Of a DNA stretch of 64,000 nucleotides, positions 37,767 to 47,324 are shown in pieces (positions within the stretch are counted from its first letter, which is position 1; each line of letters begins with the position of its first letter). The notes under the pieces were generated by a model. It was not told where the DNA came from. It was given only the letters and a program-made list of their open reading frames with translations, and ran no database searches. The stretch is from Bacteroides ovatus (GTDB lineage Bacteria; Bacteroidota; Bacteroidia; Bacteroidales; Bacteroidaceae). Both the position numbers and the translations under genes were made by a program. Location of the stretch: positions 2,170,001 through 2,234,000 of the forward strand of contig NZ_CP012938.1 in assembly GCF_001314995.1 (NCBI RefSeq), given 5' to 3'.

Positions 37767-39323
37767 ATGAATGACCTGCTTCGTAAACTCCCTATCGGGA
37801 TACAGACCTTTGAGAAACTTCGTAAGGGCGATTATCTATATGTAGATAAAACAGAGCTTGTATGGAAAATAGCTTATACATCTACTCCATACTTCCTGAG
37901 CCGTCCACGCCGTTTTGGTAAAAGTCTTCTTCTCTCTACCTTTGAAGCCTACTTTGAAGGAAAGAAAGAACTCTTCGAAGGGCTTGCCATTGAAAAACTG
38001 GAAACGAAATGGGAAAAGCATCCTGTGCTGCATCTGGATTTAAATGCCGAGAAGTACGATTCCCCAGAAAGACTTTATGATATCCTCAGCCGTCAACTCA
38101 CCTTATGGGAAATCCAATATGGCAAAGGAATAGACGAGAACACTCTTTCCGGTCGTTTCTCCGGCGTCATCCGTCGTGCCTACGAACAAACCGGTAGCAG
38201 CGTCGTAGTTCTGGTAGACGAATACGACAAACCTCTATTGCAAGCTTTAGGCAATGATGTCTTACTGGATGAATACCGTAAAACTCTGAAAGCCTTTTAC
38301 GGAGTATTGAAAAGTGCCGACCGCTACCTACGTTTCGTCTTCCTCACAGGAGTAACGAAATTCTCACAAGTAAGTGTATTCAGTGACCTCAACCAATTGC
38401 AGGACATCACTTTATGGCCCGATTACGGAACCCTTTGCGGCATCACTCTTCAAGAATTATTGGATACCTTCCAGCCGGAAATCAAGATACTGGCAGCCAA
38501 TAATTCCATTTCTTATGATGACGCGGTACAACGAATGACACGTCTCTACGATGGCTATCATTTTTGCATTAATTCAGTAGGTATCTTCAACCCGTTCAGT
38601 GTACTGAATGTCCTGAAATCAAAAGTGTTCGACAATTACTGGTTCCAGACCGGCACACCGACTTTCCTCGTCGAGATGCTGCAAGAAACCGAATACGACC
38701 TGCGTACTTTGCTTGACGGGATCGAAGCACCGTCTTCCATGTTCTCCGAATATCGTGTAGATTCCAATAATCCGATTCCGTTAATTTACCAAAGTGGCTA
38801 TCTGACGATAAAAGATTTCGATAGGGAATTTGGTAACTATCTATTGCAATTTCCTAATGATGAAGTCCGCTACGGCTTCATTAATTTCCTGGTTCCATTT
38901 TACACCGGAGTGAGAAACAGTGACCAAGGATTTTACATCGGCAAGTTTGTACAAGAACTTCGTTCGGGAGACTACGATGCCTTTCTCACCCGCCTGCAAG
39001 CCTTCTTTGCCGATTTCAACTACGAATTGAACGAGCAGACAGAGCGTCACTACCAAGTGGTTTTCTATATTGTCTTCAAACTTATGGGACAGTTCACCGA
39101 TGCCGAAGTACGCAGCGCCCGCGGTCGTGCAGATGCCGTAGTGAAAACACCTAAATATATCTATGTCTTCGAATTCAAGCTGCATGACACGGCAGAAGCG
39201 GCATTGAAGCAGATCGACGATAAAGGCTATCTGATACCGTATCAGGCAGACGGACGTGAAGTGATAAAGATCGGGGTAGAGTTCAGTGCGGAAAAACGCA
39301 ATATCAGTCGCTGGCTGGTGTGA
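37767..39323 (+). CDS. AAA-ATPase-like protein with PD-(D/E)XK-type C-terminus, 518 aa
   Basis: The N-terminal part matches the AAA-ATPase-like family (PF09820): LPIGIQTFEKLRKGDYLYVDKT, a P-loop-like RPRRFGKSLLLST near residue 47, and a Walker-B-like VVVLVDEYDKPLL near 147. The last 90 residues match the associated nuclease-fold domain (PF08011), with GRADAVVKTPKYIYVFEFKL carrying the D...ExK pattern. Many paralogues occur in Bacteroides genomes; no function is established, and a mobile or defence-like role is only a guess. It stands alone, convergent with the ATP-grasp-like gene with just 10 bp between stops. Confidence 0.85.
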   Translation: MNDLLRKLPIGIQTFEKLRKGDYLYVDKTELVWKIAYTSTPYFLSRPRRFGKSLLLSTFEAYFEGKKELFEGLAIEKLETKWEKHPVLHLDLNAEKYDSPERLYDILSRQLTLWEIQYGKGIDENTLSGRFSGVIRRAYEQTGSSVVVLVDEYDKPLLQALGNDVLLDEYRKTLKAFYGVLKSADRYLRFVFLTGVTKFSQVSVFSDLNQLQDITLWPDYGTLCGITLQELLDTFQPEIKILAANNSISYDDAVQRMTRLYDGYHFCINSVGIFNPFSVLNVLKSKVFDNYWFQTGTPTFLVEMLQETEYDLRTLLDGIEAPSSMFSEYRVDSNNPIPLIYQSGYLTIKDFDREFGNYLLQFPNDEVRYGFINFLVPFYTGVRNSDQGFYIGKFVQELRSGDYDAFLTRLQAFFADFNYELNEQTERHYQVVFYIVFKLMGQFTDAEVRSARGRADAVVKTPKYIYVFEFKLHDTAEAALKQIDDKGYLIPYQADGREVIKIGVEFSAEKRNISRWLV

Positions 39324-39333
39324 ACAGATAAAG

Positions 39334-40536
39334 TTAAATATTATCAGGAGTTACCCATATCCACGCCCGATAACAACTTCTCCTATGAACAGGAACCAAA
39401 GGTAAATAACCGGAGTACACTCTACCTTCCCTGATTTTCAACGGATAAGTTGCGGACATTCGTTCATGTTCCTGCAAGGCTTCACCTTCCGAAGGATGAT
39501 AATCAATCACAAAACGCCCTATTGAACCAGGATGTACATAACGGTCATATAAAAAACGCGCAACAACTCCCATATTCATGCGCAGATTAATTTCCACACA
39601 GGGATGAATCCGAAAAACCGGCTTTTCATTTTCCGGAAACCGACAAATCATCATATCAACTCCAAGATAACCTTTATAAACGGTTCCTACCAACGCAGAA
39701 AGCCTATATTTCAAGCAGTTCTCCAAATCCGTCAAAACCTTTGAAGGGATATATTGCGAAAGTTGTTTCCAGATTGCCTCATTAGAAAACAAACGATTCC
39801 CTTCATACATTCCACTCTTTCCGGTATGGAAGAGGGAATATCCCATAAATGTCACTTCACCTGTACCATCGGAATAAAACTCCATGGCAAAATCCTCTAC
39901 CTTATTATATATAGGTTCCGCAATGATTCCACCCTGCGAAGCAGCCACACGCGTACACCAACCGGAAATAAAAGGAGTAAATATGCCTTTACACCAGTTC
40001 AAGCCTTTACCGCTTCCCGAAAGCGGAGCTTTCAACAGGCAGCATTCCCGCTCTTCCACAAAGGTTTTCCATTCTTCCTGTGTCTTCAAATAATAAGATT
40101 CTCCGCAGAAATATTCATTCAGTTGTAATTCCGGAAGCAATGAGACGGCTTTAGAACGATGGGAGTATTCCCGCAAACCGTTTAATTGCTCCATAGAAGG
40201 AAGCAGGGCTTCATCCACGCCCAGCCCTGAAAGCCGCTTCCGCAAAGCTAAATCCCATCCCCAAGGACGAATATCCAAATCCGGTCCGACAGCAAGTTCC
40301 GGTTCAGTCATCAAATGAATCGAAACTCCCAGCAATTCCTGCATTTGCTTCAAATAATCCAGATTATAAGCGGAAGGAGCTAATACAGCACTCCCCTCCT
40401 CTGCATACCACATCGGAAGCAAAGCCAACTCGGAAGCCATACGTCTGGCCGAAGCCGGAGCCATATAATTAGTTTCACCGCTGGCCAACGCCAAGTCATG
40501 TTCCGGATTGAATATATAAAGAGCCCTTTTTGTCAT
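39334..40536 (-). CDS. Uncharacterised ATP-grasp-like protein, 400 aa
   Basis: The ATG at 40536 (MTKRALYIFNPEHDLALA) is chosen because the codon ten residues further up is TTG. I do not recognise a characterised family. What is visible is an N-terminal Rossmann-like start with FNPEHDLALA, a central LLKAPLSGSGKGL resembling the ATP-grasp phosphate-binding loop, and VEINLRMNMGVVA near residue 330, which resembles the metal-binding E-x-N motif of ATP-grasp ligases. No signal peptide is seen, so it is cytoplasmic. It probably catalyses an ATP-dependent ligation; the substrate is unknown. It has its own strand, between two plus-strand ATPase genes. Confidence 0.65.
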   Translation of the reverse strand: MTKRALYIFNPEHDLALASGETNYMAPASARRMASELALLPMWYAEEGSAVLAPSAYNLDYLKQMQELLGVSIHLMTEPELAVGPDLDIRPWGWDLALRKRLSGLGVDEALLPSMEQLNGLREYSHRSKAVSLLPELQLNEYFCGESYYLKTQEEWKTFVEERECCLLKAPLSGSGKGLNWCKGIFTPFISGWCTRVAASQGGIIAEPIYNKVEDFAMEFYSDGTGEVTFMGYSLFHTGKSGMYEGNRLFSNEAIWKQLSQYIPSKVLTDLENCLKYRLSALVGTVYKGYLGVDMMICRFPENEKPVFRIHPCVEINLRMNMGVVARFLYDRYVHPGSIGRFVIDYHPSEGEALQEHERMSATYPLKIREGRVYSGYLPLVPVHRRSCYRAWIWVTPDNI

Positions 40537-40643
40537 TTCAAATGAATTCAACACTTTATTCTGCAAATATATACAGGAAATAGTCAGGAATGACTACAAT
40601 AAACAGAAAGTTGGAATTAAACACACAATTTTGCCATCTCTAC

Positions 40644-40674
40644 TTTGCAAATCCTAAAAAAAGCAGTATATTTG
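40644..40674 (+). promoter_or_regulatory. Consensus promoter of the AAA/DUF4143 gene
   Basis: TTTG (40644-40647), a 19-bp spacer and TATATTTG (40667-40674) are a near-perfect Bacteroides promoter. Transcription would start near 40681, about 18 bases before the ATG at 40699. Confidence 0.75.
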
Positions 40675-40698
40675 CCACCCGAAAAACAAAGAACTGAA

Positions 40699-41877
40699 AT
40701 GGAATCATTCTACCGCACACACGCCTACCTCGTTGAGCACACCAATGCCCCCGTTCGCCGCGATCTTATGGACGAGATCGACTGGAGCGACCGCCTGATT
40801 GGTATCAAAGGGACACGTGGCGTAGGAAAAACCACTTTCCTTCTCCAATACGCCAAAGAGAAATTCGGGAACGACCGTTCCTGTCTGTTCATCAACATGA
40901 ACAACTTCTATTTCTCGGGCCACAGCATTGTAGACTTCGCCAACGAATTTCAGAAACGTGGCGGAAAAGTATTGTTGATCGACCAGGTGTTCAAACATCC
41001 GGAATGGAGCAAAGAGTTACGCATGTGTTACGACCGTTTTCCTAACCTGAAAATTGTCTTCACCGGCTCGTCCGTGATGCGACTGAAAGAAGAAAATCTT
41101 GAATTACGTGATATCGCCAAGAGCTATAACCTGCGTGGATTCTCTTTCCGTGAATTCCTAAACTTGCAAACAGGCATGAAATTCAGGGCATATAGCCTCG
41201 AAGAAATTCTTAGCACTCACGAACAGATTGCCAAAGGAGTACTCTCCAAAGTCCGTCCGTTGGATTATTTTCAGGATTATCTGCACCACGGATTCTATCC
41301 GTTCTTCCTTGAAAAACGTAACTTTTCGGAGAATCTGCTGAAAACGATGAACATGATGGTGGAAGTAGATATACTTCTCATCAAACAAATTGAACTGAAA
41401 TATCTTTCAAAGATAAAAAAATTGCTATATTTGCTCGCTGTCGACGGGCCGAAAGCTCCAAATGTGAGCCAACTGGCAAGCGACATACAGACATCTCGCG
41501 CCACGGTGATGAACTATATCAAGTATCTGGCAGATGCGCGACTCATTAATCTGGTTTATCCGAAAGGGGAAGAATTCCCTAAAAAACCTTCAAAGATAAT
41601 GATGCACAACTCCAACCTGATGTATTCCATCTATCCGGTGAAAGTGGAAGAGCAGGATGTGCTCGACACATTCTTTGCAAATTCTTTATGGAAAGACCAT
41701 AAGGTACATAAAGGAGATAAAAACGTCTCTTTTATGGTAGACGAAGTAATGCCGTTCAAAATTTGCCAGGAAGGCGCAAAGATCAAGAACAATCCGAATG
41801 TAACGTACGCGTTGCATAAGGCTGAAATAGGTCGGGGCAACCAGATACCTCTCTGGATGTTCGGCTTTTTATATTAA
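40699..41877 (+). CDS. P-loop ATPase of the AAA/DUF4143 type, 392 aa
   Basis: The ATG at 40699 (MESFYRTHAYLVEHTN) is used because the longer frame starts with TTG inside the promoter. Walker A is GIKGTRGVGKTTFLLQ (about 37-52), Walker B is KVLLIDQVFKHPEW, and a sensor-like IVFTGSSVMRL follows. A winged-helix stretch (SQLASDIQTSRATVMNYIKYL) and a DUF4143-type C-terminus with a weak nuclease fold complete the usual architecture. Family members are common in Bacteroides and archaea and lack a known role. It is 32 bp upstream of nifJ and may be cotranscribed with it. Confidence 0.85.
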   Translation: MESFYRTHAYLVEHTNAPVRRDLMDEIDWSDRLIGIKGTRGVGKTTFLLQYAKEKFGNDRSCLFINMNNFYFSGHSIVDFANEFQKRGGKVLLIDQVFKHPEWSKELRMCYDRFPNLKIVFTGSSVMRLKEENLELRDIAKSYNLRGFSFREFLNLQTGMKFRAYSLEEILSTHEQIAKGVLSKVRPLDYFQDYLHHGFYPFFLEKRNFSENLLKTMNMMVEVDILLIKQIELKYLSKIKKLLYLLAVDGPKAPNVSQLASDIQTSRATVMNYIKYLADARLINLVYPKGEEFPKKPSKIMMHNSNLMYSIYPVKVEEQDVLDTFFANSLWKDHKVHKGDKNVSFMVDEVMPFKICQEGAKIKNNPNVTYALHKAEIGRGNQIPLWMFGFLY

Positions 41878-41909
41878 AAGATTTATTTACTTAAATATTT
41901 AATTTAGTT

Positions 41910-44900
41910 ATGACTAAACAGAAGAAATTCATCACTTGTGATGGTAACCAAGCTGCAGCGCATATCTCGTATATGTTCTCTGAAGTAGCAGCTATCTACC
42001 CCATCACTCCTTCTTCGACTATGGCTGAGTACGTAGACGAATGGGCTGCCGCAGGACGTAAGAACATCTTCGGCGAAACAGTATTAGTACAGGAAATGCA
42101 ATCTGAAGGTGGTGCTGCCGGTGCAGTTCACGGTTCTCTTCAGGCTGGTGCGTTGACTACTACTTACACTGCTTCCCAGGGTCTTCTCCTGATGATCCCT
42201 AACATGTACAAAATTGCCGGTGAGTTCTTGCCTTGCGTATTCCATGTGTCTGCTCGTACATTGGCTTCTCACGCATTGTGTATCTTCGGTGACCACCAAG
42301 ACGTAATGTCAGCTCGTCAGACTGGCTTTGCTATGTTGGCTGAAGGCTCTGTACAGGAAGTTATGGATTTGGCTGGTGTTGCTCACTTGGCTACCATCAA
42401 ATCTCGCGTTCCGTTCATGAACTTCTTCGATGGTTTCCGTACATCTCACGAAATCCAAAAGATTGAAATGTTGGAAAATGATGATCTTGCTCCGCTGATC
42501 GACCAGGAAGCTTTGGCTGAATTCCGTGCCCGCGCACTGAACCCGATGAAACCGGTAGCTCGTGGTATGGCTGAAAATCCTGACCATTTCTTCCAACATC
42601 GTGAATCATGCAACAACTACTATGAAGCAGTTCCTGCTATCGTAGAAGAATACATGAATGAAATTTCTAAGATCACAGGTCGTAAATACGGTTTGTTCGA
42701 TTACTATGGTGCAGAAGATGCAGAACGCGTAATTATCGCTATGGGTTCTGTAACAGAAGCTGCCCGCGAAGCTATCGACTACCTGGTAGCAAACGGCGAA
42801 AAAGTGGGTATGGTTGCCGTACACCTATATCGTCCGTTCTCTGCTAAACACTTCTTGGCTGCTGTACCTAAGACTGCTAAAACTATCGCAGTTCTTGACC
42901 GTACTAAAGAACCGGGTGCTAACGGCGAACCTCTTTACCTTGACGTTAAAGACTGCTTCTACGGTGCAGAAAATGCTCCGGTTATCGTTGGCGGTCGCTA
43001 CGGTTTGGGTTCAAAAGATACTACTCCTGCTCAAATCCTTTCAGTATTCGAAAACTTGGCTATGCCAATGCCGAAGAACCACTTCACTATCGGTATCGTA
43101 GACGACGTTACTTTCACTTCTCTTCCTCAAAAAGAAGAAATCGCTTTAGGCGGCGAAGGTATGTTCGAAGCTAAATTCTACGGTTTGGGTGCTGACGGTA
43201 CAGTAGGTGCTAACAAGAACTCTGTAAAGATTATCGGTGACAACACTGACAAACACTGCCAGGCTTACTTCTCTTATGACTCTAAGAAGTCGGGCGGTTT
43301 CACTTGTTCTCACTTGCGTTTCGGTGACAATCCAATCCGTTCTACTTATCTGGTAAATACTCCGAACTTCGTTGCTTGTCACGTTCAGGCTTACCTGCAC
43401 ATGTACGATGTAACTCGTGGTTTGCGTAAGAACGGTTCTTTCTTATTAAACACAATTTGGGAAGGTGAAGAACTGGCTAAGAACCTGCCTAACAAGGTTA
43501 AGAAATATTTCGCACAGAACAACATTTCTGTATACTATATCAACGCAACACAGATTGCACTGGAAATTGGTTTGGGTAACCGTACCAACACAATCCTTCA
43601 ATCTGCATTCTTCCGTATCACAGGCGTTATTCCTGTAGAACAAGCTGTTGAGCAGATGAAGAAATTCATCGTTAAGTCTTACGGCAAGAAGGGTGAAGAC
43701 GTTGTTAACAAGAACTATGCTGCCGTTGACCGTGGTGGTGAATACAAGACTTTGGCTGTTGATCCTGCTTGGGCTAACCTTCCGGATGACGCAAAAGCTG
43801 AAAACAACGATCCTGCATTCATCAACGAAGTAGTTCGTCCGATCAATGCACAAGACGGTGACTTGTTGCCGGTATCTGCATTCAAGGGTATCGAAGACGG
43901 TACTTGGTATCAAGGTACTGCTAAATACGAAAAACGTGGTGTAGCTGCATTCGTTCCTGAATGGAATCCGGAAAACTGTATCCAGTGTAACAAGTGTGCA
44001 TACGTTTGTCCTCACGCTTCTATCCGTCCGTTCGTACTCGACGCTGAAGAGCAGAAGGGTGCTAAGTTCGAACAACTGAAAGCTGTAGGTAAAGCATTCG
44101 ACGGTATGACATTCCGTATCCAGGTGGACGTTCTCGACTGTCTGGGTTGCGGTAACTGTGCCGACATCTGTCCGGGTAATCCGAAGAAGGGTGGCAAAGC
44201 ATTGACAATGAAACACCTCGAAAGCCAATTGGCTCAAGCTGAAAACTGGACTTACTGTGCTGAAAACGTGAAGACTAAACAACATCTTGTTGATATCAAG
44301 GCTAACGTGAAGAACTCACAGTTCGCTACTCCGTTGTTTGAGTTCTCCGGCGCTTGCTCTGGTTGTGGTGAAACTCCATACGTGAAATTGATTTCTCAAT
44401 TGTTCGGTGACCGTGAAATGGTTGCTAACGCTACCGGATGTTCTTCTATCTACTCTGGTTCTGTTCCTTCTACTCCGTATACTACAAACGAAAACGGACA
44501 CGGTCCTGCTTGGGCTAACTCACTGTTCGAAGACTTCTGTGAATTCGGTTTGGGTATGGAACTGGCTAACGAAAAGATGCGTGCTCGTCTCGTGAAAGTG
44601 ATGAACGAGGCTATTGCTGCTGATTGCACTCCTGCTGAAGTAAAAGAACTGTTCGCTGAATGGATCAACAATATGCTGGATGCGGACAAGACTAAGGAAT
44701 TGGCTGCTAAGATCATTCCGGTTGTTGAAGCTAACAAGGATAAATGTAACCACTGCAAACAAATCGCTGAACTGCAACAATATCTTGTAAAACGCAGCCA
44801 GTGGATCATTGGTGGTGACGGTGCTTCTTACGATATCGGTTACGGTGGTCTTGACCATGTAATCGCTTCCGGTAAGGACGTTAACATCCTCGTTCTGGAT

Positions 44901-45458
44901 ACTGAAGTTTACTCTAACACAGGTGGTCAGTCTTCTAAAGCTACTCCGGTAGGTGCTATCGCTAAGTTCGCTGCTGCTGGTAAGCGCGTACGTAAGAAAG
45001 ACCTCGGTCTGATGGCTACTACTTACGGTTATGTATATGTTGCACAGATCGCTATGGGTGCTGACCAAGCTCAAACTCTGAAAGCTATCCGTGAAGCTGA
45101 AGCATATCCGGGACCATCTTTGATTATCGCTTACGCTCCATGTATCAACCACGGTCTGAAAGCAGGTATGGGTAAGAGCCAGGAAGAAGAAGAAAAGGCT
45201 GTTAAGTGCGGTTACTGGCACTTGTGGCGTTACAACCCGGCTCTGGAAGAAGAAGGCAAGAATCCATTCCAATTGGATAGCAAAGAACCGAACTGGGAAG
45301 ATTTCCAAGGTTTCTTGAAAGGTGAAGTTCGTTACGCTTCTGTAATGAAACAATATCCTGCTGAAGCTGAAGAACTATTCAAAGCTGCCGAAGAAAACGC
45401 TAAATGGCGTTACAACAGCTACAAACGTTTGGCTAGAGAAAACTGGGGTGCTGAATAA
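41910..45458 (+). CDS. nifJ: Pyruvate:ferredoxin (flavodoxin) oxidoreductase, 1182 aa
   Basis: This enzyme decarboxylates pyruvate to acetyl-CoA and passes electrons to ferredoxin or flavodoxin, the central step of anaerobic energy metabolism. All domains are fused in one chain: the pyrimidine domain (YPITPSSTMAEYVDEWAAAG), the gamma domain, two 4Fe-4S clusters (CIQCNKCAYVCP at about 690 and CLGCGNCADICP at about 744), and the thiamine-diphosphate domain (GDGASYDIGYGGLDH; NTGGQSSKATP). A third cluster is expected from the CSGCGETPY and CNHCKQ regions. Length is normal. Codon use is strongly biased (GCT, GGT, AAC, CGT), as expected for a very highly expressed protein, and differs from its neighbours. 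It ends in a strong terminator. Confidence 0.98.
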   Translation: MTKQKKFITCDGNQAAAHISYMFSEVAAIYPITPSSTMAEYVDEWAAAGRKNIFGETVLVQEMQSEGGAAGAVHGSLQAGALTTTYTASQGLLLMIPNMYKIAGEFLPCVFHVSARTLASHALCIFGDHQDVMSARQTGFAMLAEGSVQEVMDLAGVAHLATIKSRVPFMNFFDGFRTSHEIQKIEMLENDDLAPLIDQEALAEFRARALNPMKPVARGMAENPDHFFQHRESCNNYYEAVPAIVEEYMNEISKITGRKYGLFDYYGAEDAERVIIAMGSVTEAAREAIDYLVANGEKVGMVAVHLYRPFSAKHFLAAVPKTAKTIAVLDRTKEPGANGEPLYLDVKDCFYGAENAPVIVGGRYGLGSKDTTPAQILSVFENLAMPMPKNHFTIGIVDDVTFTSLPQKEEIALGGEGMFEAKFYGLGADGTVGANKNSVKIIGDNTDKHCQAYFSYDSKKSGGFTCSHLRFGDNPIRSTYLVNTPNFVACHVQAYLHMYDVTRGLRKNGSFLLNTIWEGEELAKNLPNKVKKYFAQNNISVYYINATQIALEIGLGNRTNTILQSAFFRITGVIPVEQAVEQMKKFIVKSYGKKGEDVVNKNYAAVDRGGEYKTLAVDPAWANLPDDAKAENNDPAFINEVVRPINAQDGDLLPVSAFKGIEDGTWYQGTAKYEKRGVAAFVPEWNPENCIQCNKCAYVCPHASIRPFVLDAEEQKGAKFEQLKAVGKAFDGMTFRIQVDVLDCLGCGNCADICPGNPKKGGKALTMKHLESQLAQAENWTYCAENVKTKQHLVDIKANVKNSQFATPLFEFSGACSGCGETPYVKLISQLFGDREMVANATGCSSIYSGSVPSTPYTTNENGHGPAWANSLFEDFCEFGLGMELANEKMRARLVKVMNEAIAADCTPAEVKELFAEWINNMLDADKTKELAAKIIPVVEANKDKCNHCKQIAELQQYLVKRSQWIIGGDGASYDIGYGGLDHVIASGKDVNILVLDTEVYSNTGGQSSKATPVGAIAKFAAAGKRVRKKDLGLMATTYGYVYVAQIAMGADQAQTLKAIREAEAYPGPSLIIAYAPCINHGLKAGMGKSQEEEEKAVKCGYWHLWRYNPALEEEGKNPFQLDSKEPNWEDFQGFLKGEVRYASVMKQYPAEAEELFKAAEENAKWRYNSYKRLARENWGAE

Positions 45459-45476
45459 TAGTAATACCCTATAAAT

Positions 45477-45512
45477 AAAAAACGGTAATCTTGTAGAAGA
45501 TTACCGTTTTTT
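45477..45512 (+). terminator. Terminator after nifJ
   Basis: AAAAAACGGTAATCTT and AAGATTACCGTTTTTT form a perfect 16-bp stem with a GTAG tetraloop, ending in a T run. It works in both directions and also faces the convergent ABC operon. Confidence 0.92.
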
Positions 45513-45609
45513 ATTGTATGAACTCTGTCCAACATAAACAGTACTACCTTTTTCCCACTAGAGTTCATGTCTATTTTATATTTAAAATTAAGAATAACAA
45601 TGCTCCAAT

Positions 45610-46482
45610 CTATTTATTCTCTGACTTCGGAATCCAACTATCCACCAACAGCCGATGCTCATCCCTCCATTTACGGGCTATTTCTTCTTCATCCATCCTG
45701 GCATCCTTCATAGCTGTCATAAAAGAGCTAAGTTCTTCTGTCGTTAGTTTGATGTTGCCAAAGAACTCGGCAGCAAACGGATCTTTCTCACTGAATCCTT
45801 TCCATGCAATAGCATGTATTTCTTCCAAGTCTCCATATACTTTCTTCGGATCATCCAAGAATTTCAAGTCAAACTGGTCGAACATCCAATGCGGTGTCCA
45901 CCCCGTAATGACAATCCATTCTCCTTTGTCCATCGCTTTTTTCAAAGAAGCCAGCATGGTGGAACTACTTGAAGTCATGAGGGTATACCCATCAAGTCCG
46001 TAAGCAGCAATGGCCTTATCGGTCGTCTTCATTATCCCTGCTCCCGCATCAATTCCTACTATTTCAGAAGAAAAACGGTCTTTATTAGCTTCCAGCTCAT
46101 TAATAGACTGGATCGTAACATATTGAGGAACAACCAGTCCGACGCGAGCTTCTCCGTATACCTCCCCCAAAAATTCGATGCTGTCTCCATACTGATCCAT
46201 ATAATCTTTCATCGTTATTGGTAACCAGGCATCCAGAAACACATCTGATTTCTTTCCTGACATAGATACAAAAATAGGGGCAAGATCAGCATTTTGCAAT
46301 TCAACCTCATATCCATGCTCTTCCAATACCACCTTAGCCAAATGACTCATGGCAATACCTTCCAGCCAATTGGCATAGGCTATTTTTACTTTCTTTTTCT
46401 CTAAGTCTGAATTAGTACAGGAAGCTAGCAAAAGCATAGCCGAAAGCACTATTCCTACTATTTTATATATTCTCACATGCAT
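45610..46482 (-). CDS. opuAC: Glycine-betaine-type ABC transporter substrate-binding lipoprotein, 290 aa
   Basis: A lipoprotein signal (MLLLASCTNS) leads to an OpuAC/ProX-type binding domain with KIAYANWLEGIAMSHLAKVV, DVFLDAWLP and the GWTPHWMFDQFDL stretch, whose Trp residues may form part of the aromatic box for quaternary ammonium ligands. It captures compatible solutes such as glycine betaine outside the inner membrane. It is the third gene of the operon, 17 bp after the permease. Choline or another betaine is also possible as ligand. Confidence 0.9.
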   Translation of the reverse strand: MHVRIYKIVGIVLSAMLLLASCTNSDLEKKKVKIAYANWLEGIAMSHLAKVVLEEHGYEVELQNADLAPIFVSMSGKKSDVFLDAWLPITMKDYMDQYGDSIEFLGEVYGEARVGLVVPQYVTIQSINELEANKDRFSSEIVGIDAGAGIMKTTDKAIAAYGLDGYTLMTSSSSTMLASLKKAMDKGEWIVITGWTPHWMFDQFDLKFLDDPKKVYGDLEEIHAIAWKGFSEKDPFAAEFFGNIKLTTEELSSFMTAMKDARMDEEEIARKWRDEHRLLVDSWIPKSENK

Positions 46483-46499
46483 TTTTATTCCTTTCCGTT

Positions 46500-47324
46500 T
46501 TAGTTCTTATTTTTTCGTCCTGCCATTCCTTGTGTGATACGGTCTAAGATGATAGCTAAAATAACAACAGCTATACCACCTTCAAACCCAAGTCCGATTT
46601 TCATTTGGGTAATACCTTTCAATACAATTTCTCCCAGACCACCGGCAGCAATCATGGCAGCAATGACAACCATAGAAAGCGACATCATAATTGTCTGGTT
46701 GACACCTGTCAGAATGGTGGGCAACGCCAAAGGAAGCTGCACTTTATACAATAACTGCCAACGGGTAGCCCCGAACGAACGGGAAGCTTCCACTACATTT
46801 TTAGGAACTTGCCGTATTCCCAATCCGGTAAGACGGACCACAGGAGGCATAGCAAAGATAATGGTGGCAAACACTCCCGGCACTGCTCCCAATCCGAAAA
46901 ATAAAACGGCAGGAATCAGATAAACAAAAGCAGGCATCGTCTGCATCAAGTCGAGAACAGGACGGAGTATTTTCTCTGCACGCGGACTGTTTGCCGTCCA
47001 CACTCCTAAAGGTACACCAATAATCAGAGCCAGACAGGTAGATGAAAAAACGAGAGCCAGAGTTTGCATGGTAGCCTCCCAAAATCCCATTCCATAAATC
47101 AGTAATAATCCCAATGCGGTGAAAATTGCCGTACCACGTCCTGCCTTCATCCATGCGAGTGCAGCAAGCACTAGAATGGTTATATAAAAAGGTATTCCAA
47201 AAAGTACGTGTTGGAATCCTATAATAAAACTACCGATGCCCGCATTCACGGCATCAAAGAAAGTGGAAAAATGTACCATCATCCAATTGATGGCCATCTC
47301 TATATATTGTCCTATATTTATCAT
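46500..47324 (-). CDS. opuAB: Glycine-betaine-type ABC transporter permease, 274 aa
   Basis: This inner-membrane subunit has six or seven helices and a BPD_transp_1 domain. The central EAA-type loop (VEASRSFGATRWQLLYKVQLPLALPTI) contacts the ATPase. The VPLGVWTANSPRAEK and MPAFVYLIPAVLFFGLG segments are typical of ProW/OpuAB. The start overlaps the ATPase stop by 4 bp, so the two are translationally coupled. Confidence 0.93.
   Translation of the reverse strand: MINIGQYIEMAINWMMVHFSTFFDAVNAGIGSFIIGFQHVLFGIPFYITILVLAALAWMKAGRGTAIFTALGLLLIYGMGFWEATMQTLALVFSSTCLALIIGVPLGVWTANSPRAEKILRPVLDLMQTMPAFVYLIPAVLFFGLGAVPGVFATIIFAMPPVVRLTGLGIRQVPKNVVEASRSFGATRWQLLYKVQLPLALPTILTGVNQTIMMSLSMVVIAAMIAAGGLGEIVLKGITQMKIGLGFEGGIAVVILAIILDRITQGMAGRKNKN

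Noticed and set aside
37767..39323. Transposase or insertion sequence
   Set aside because: The protein has a P-loop-like motif and a PD-(D/E)XK-type tail of the AAA-ATPase-like family, and no terminal inverted repeats or target duplications flank it.
43446..45353. Long open frames of 277-279 codons on the minus strand inside nifJ
   Set aside because: They are antisense shadows caused by the strong codon bias of nifJ. They have Cys/Val/Ser/Phe-rich composition, no recognisable domain, and full overlap with a certain gene.
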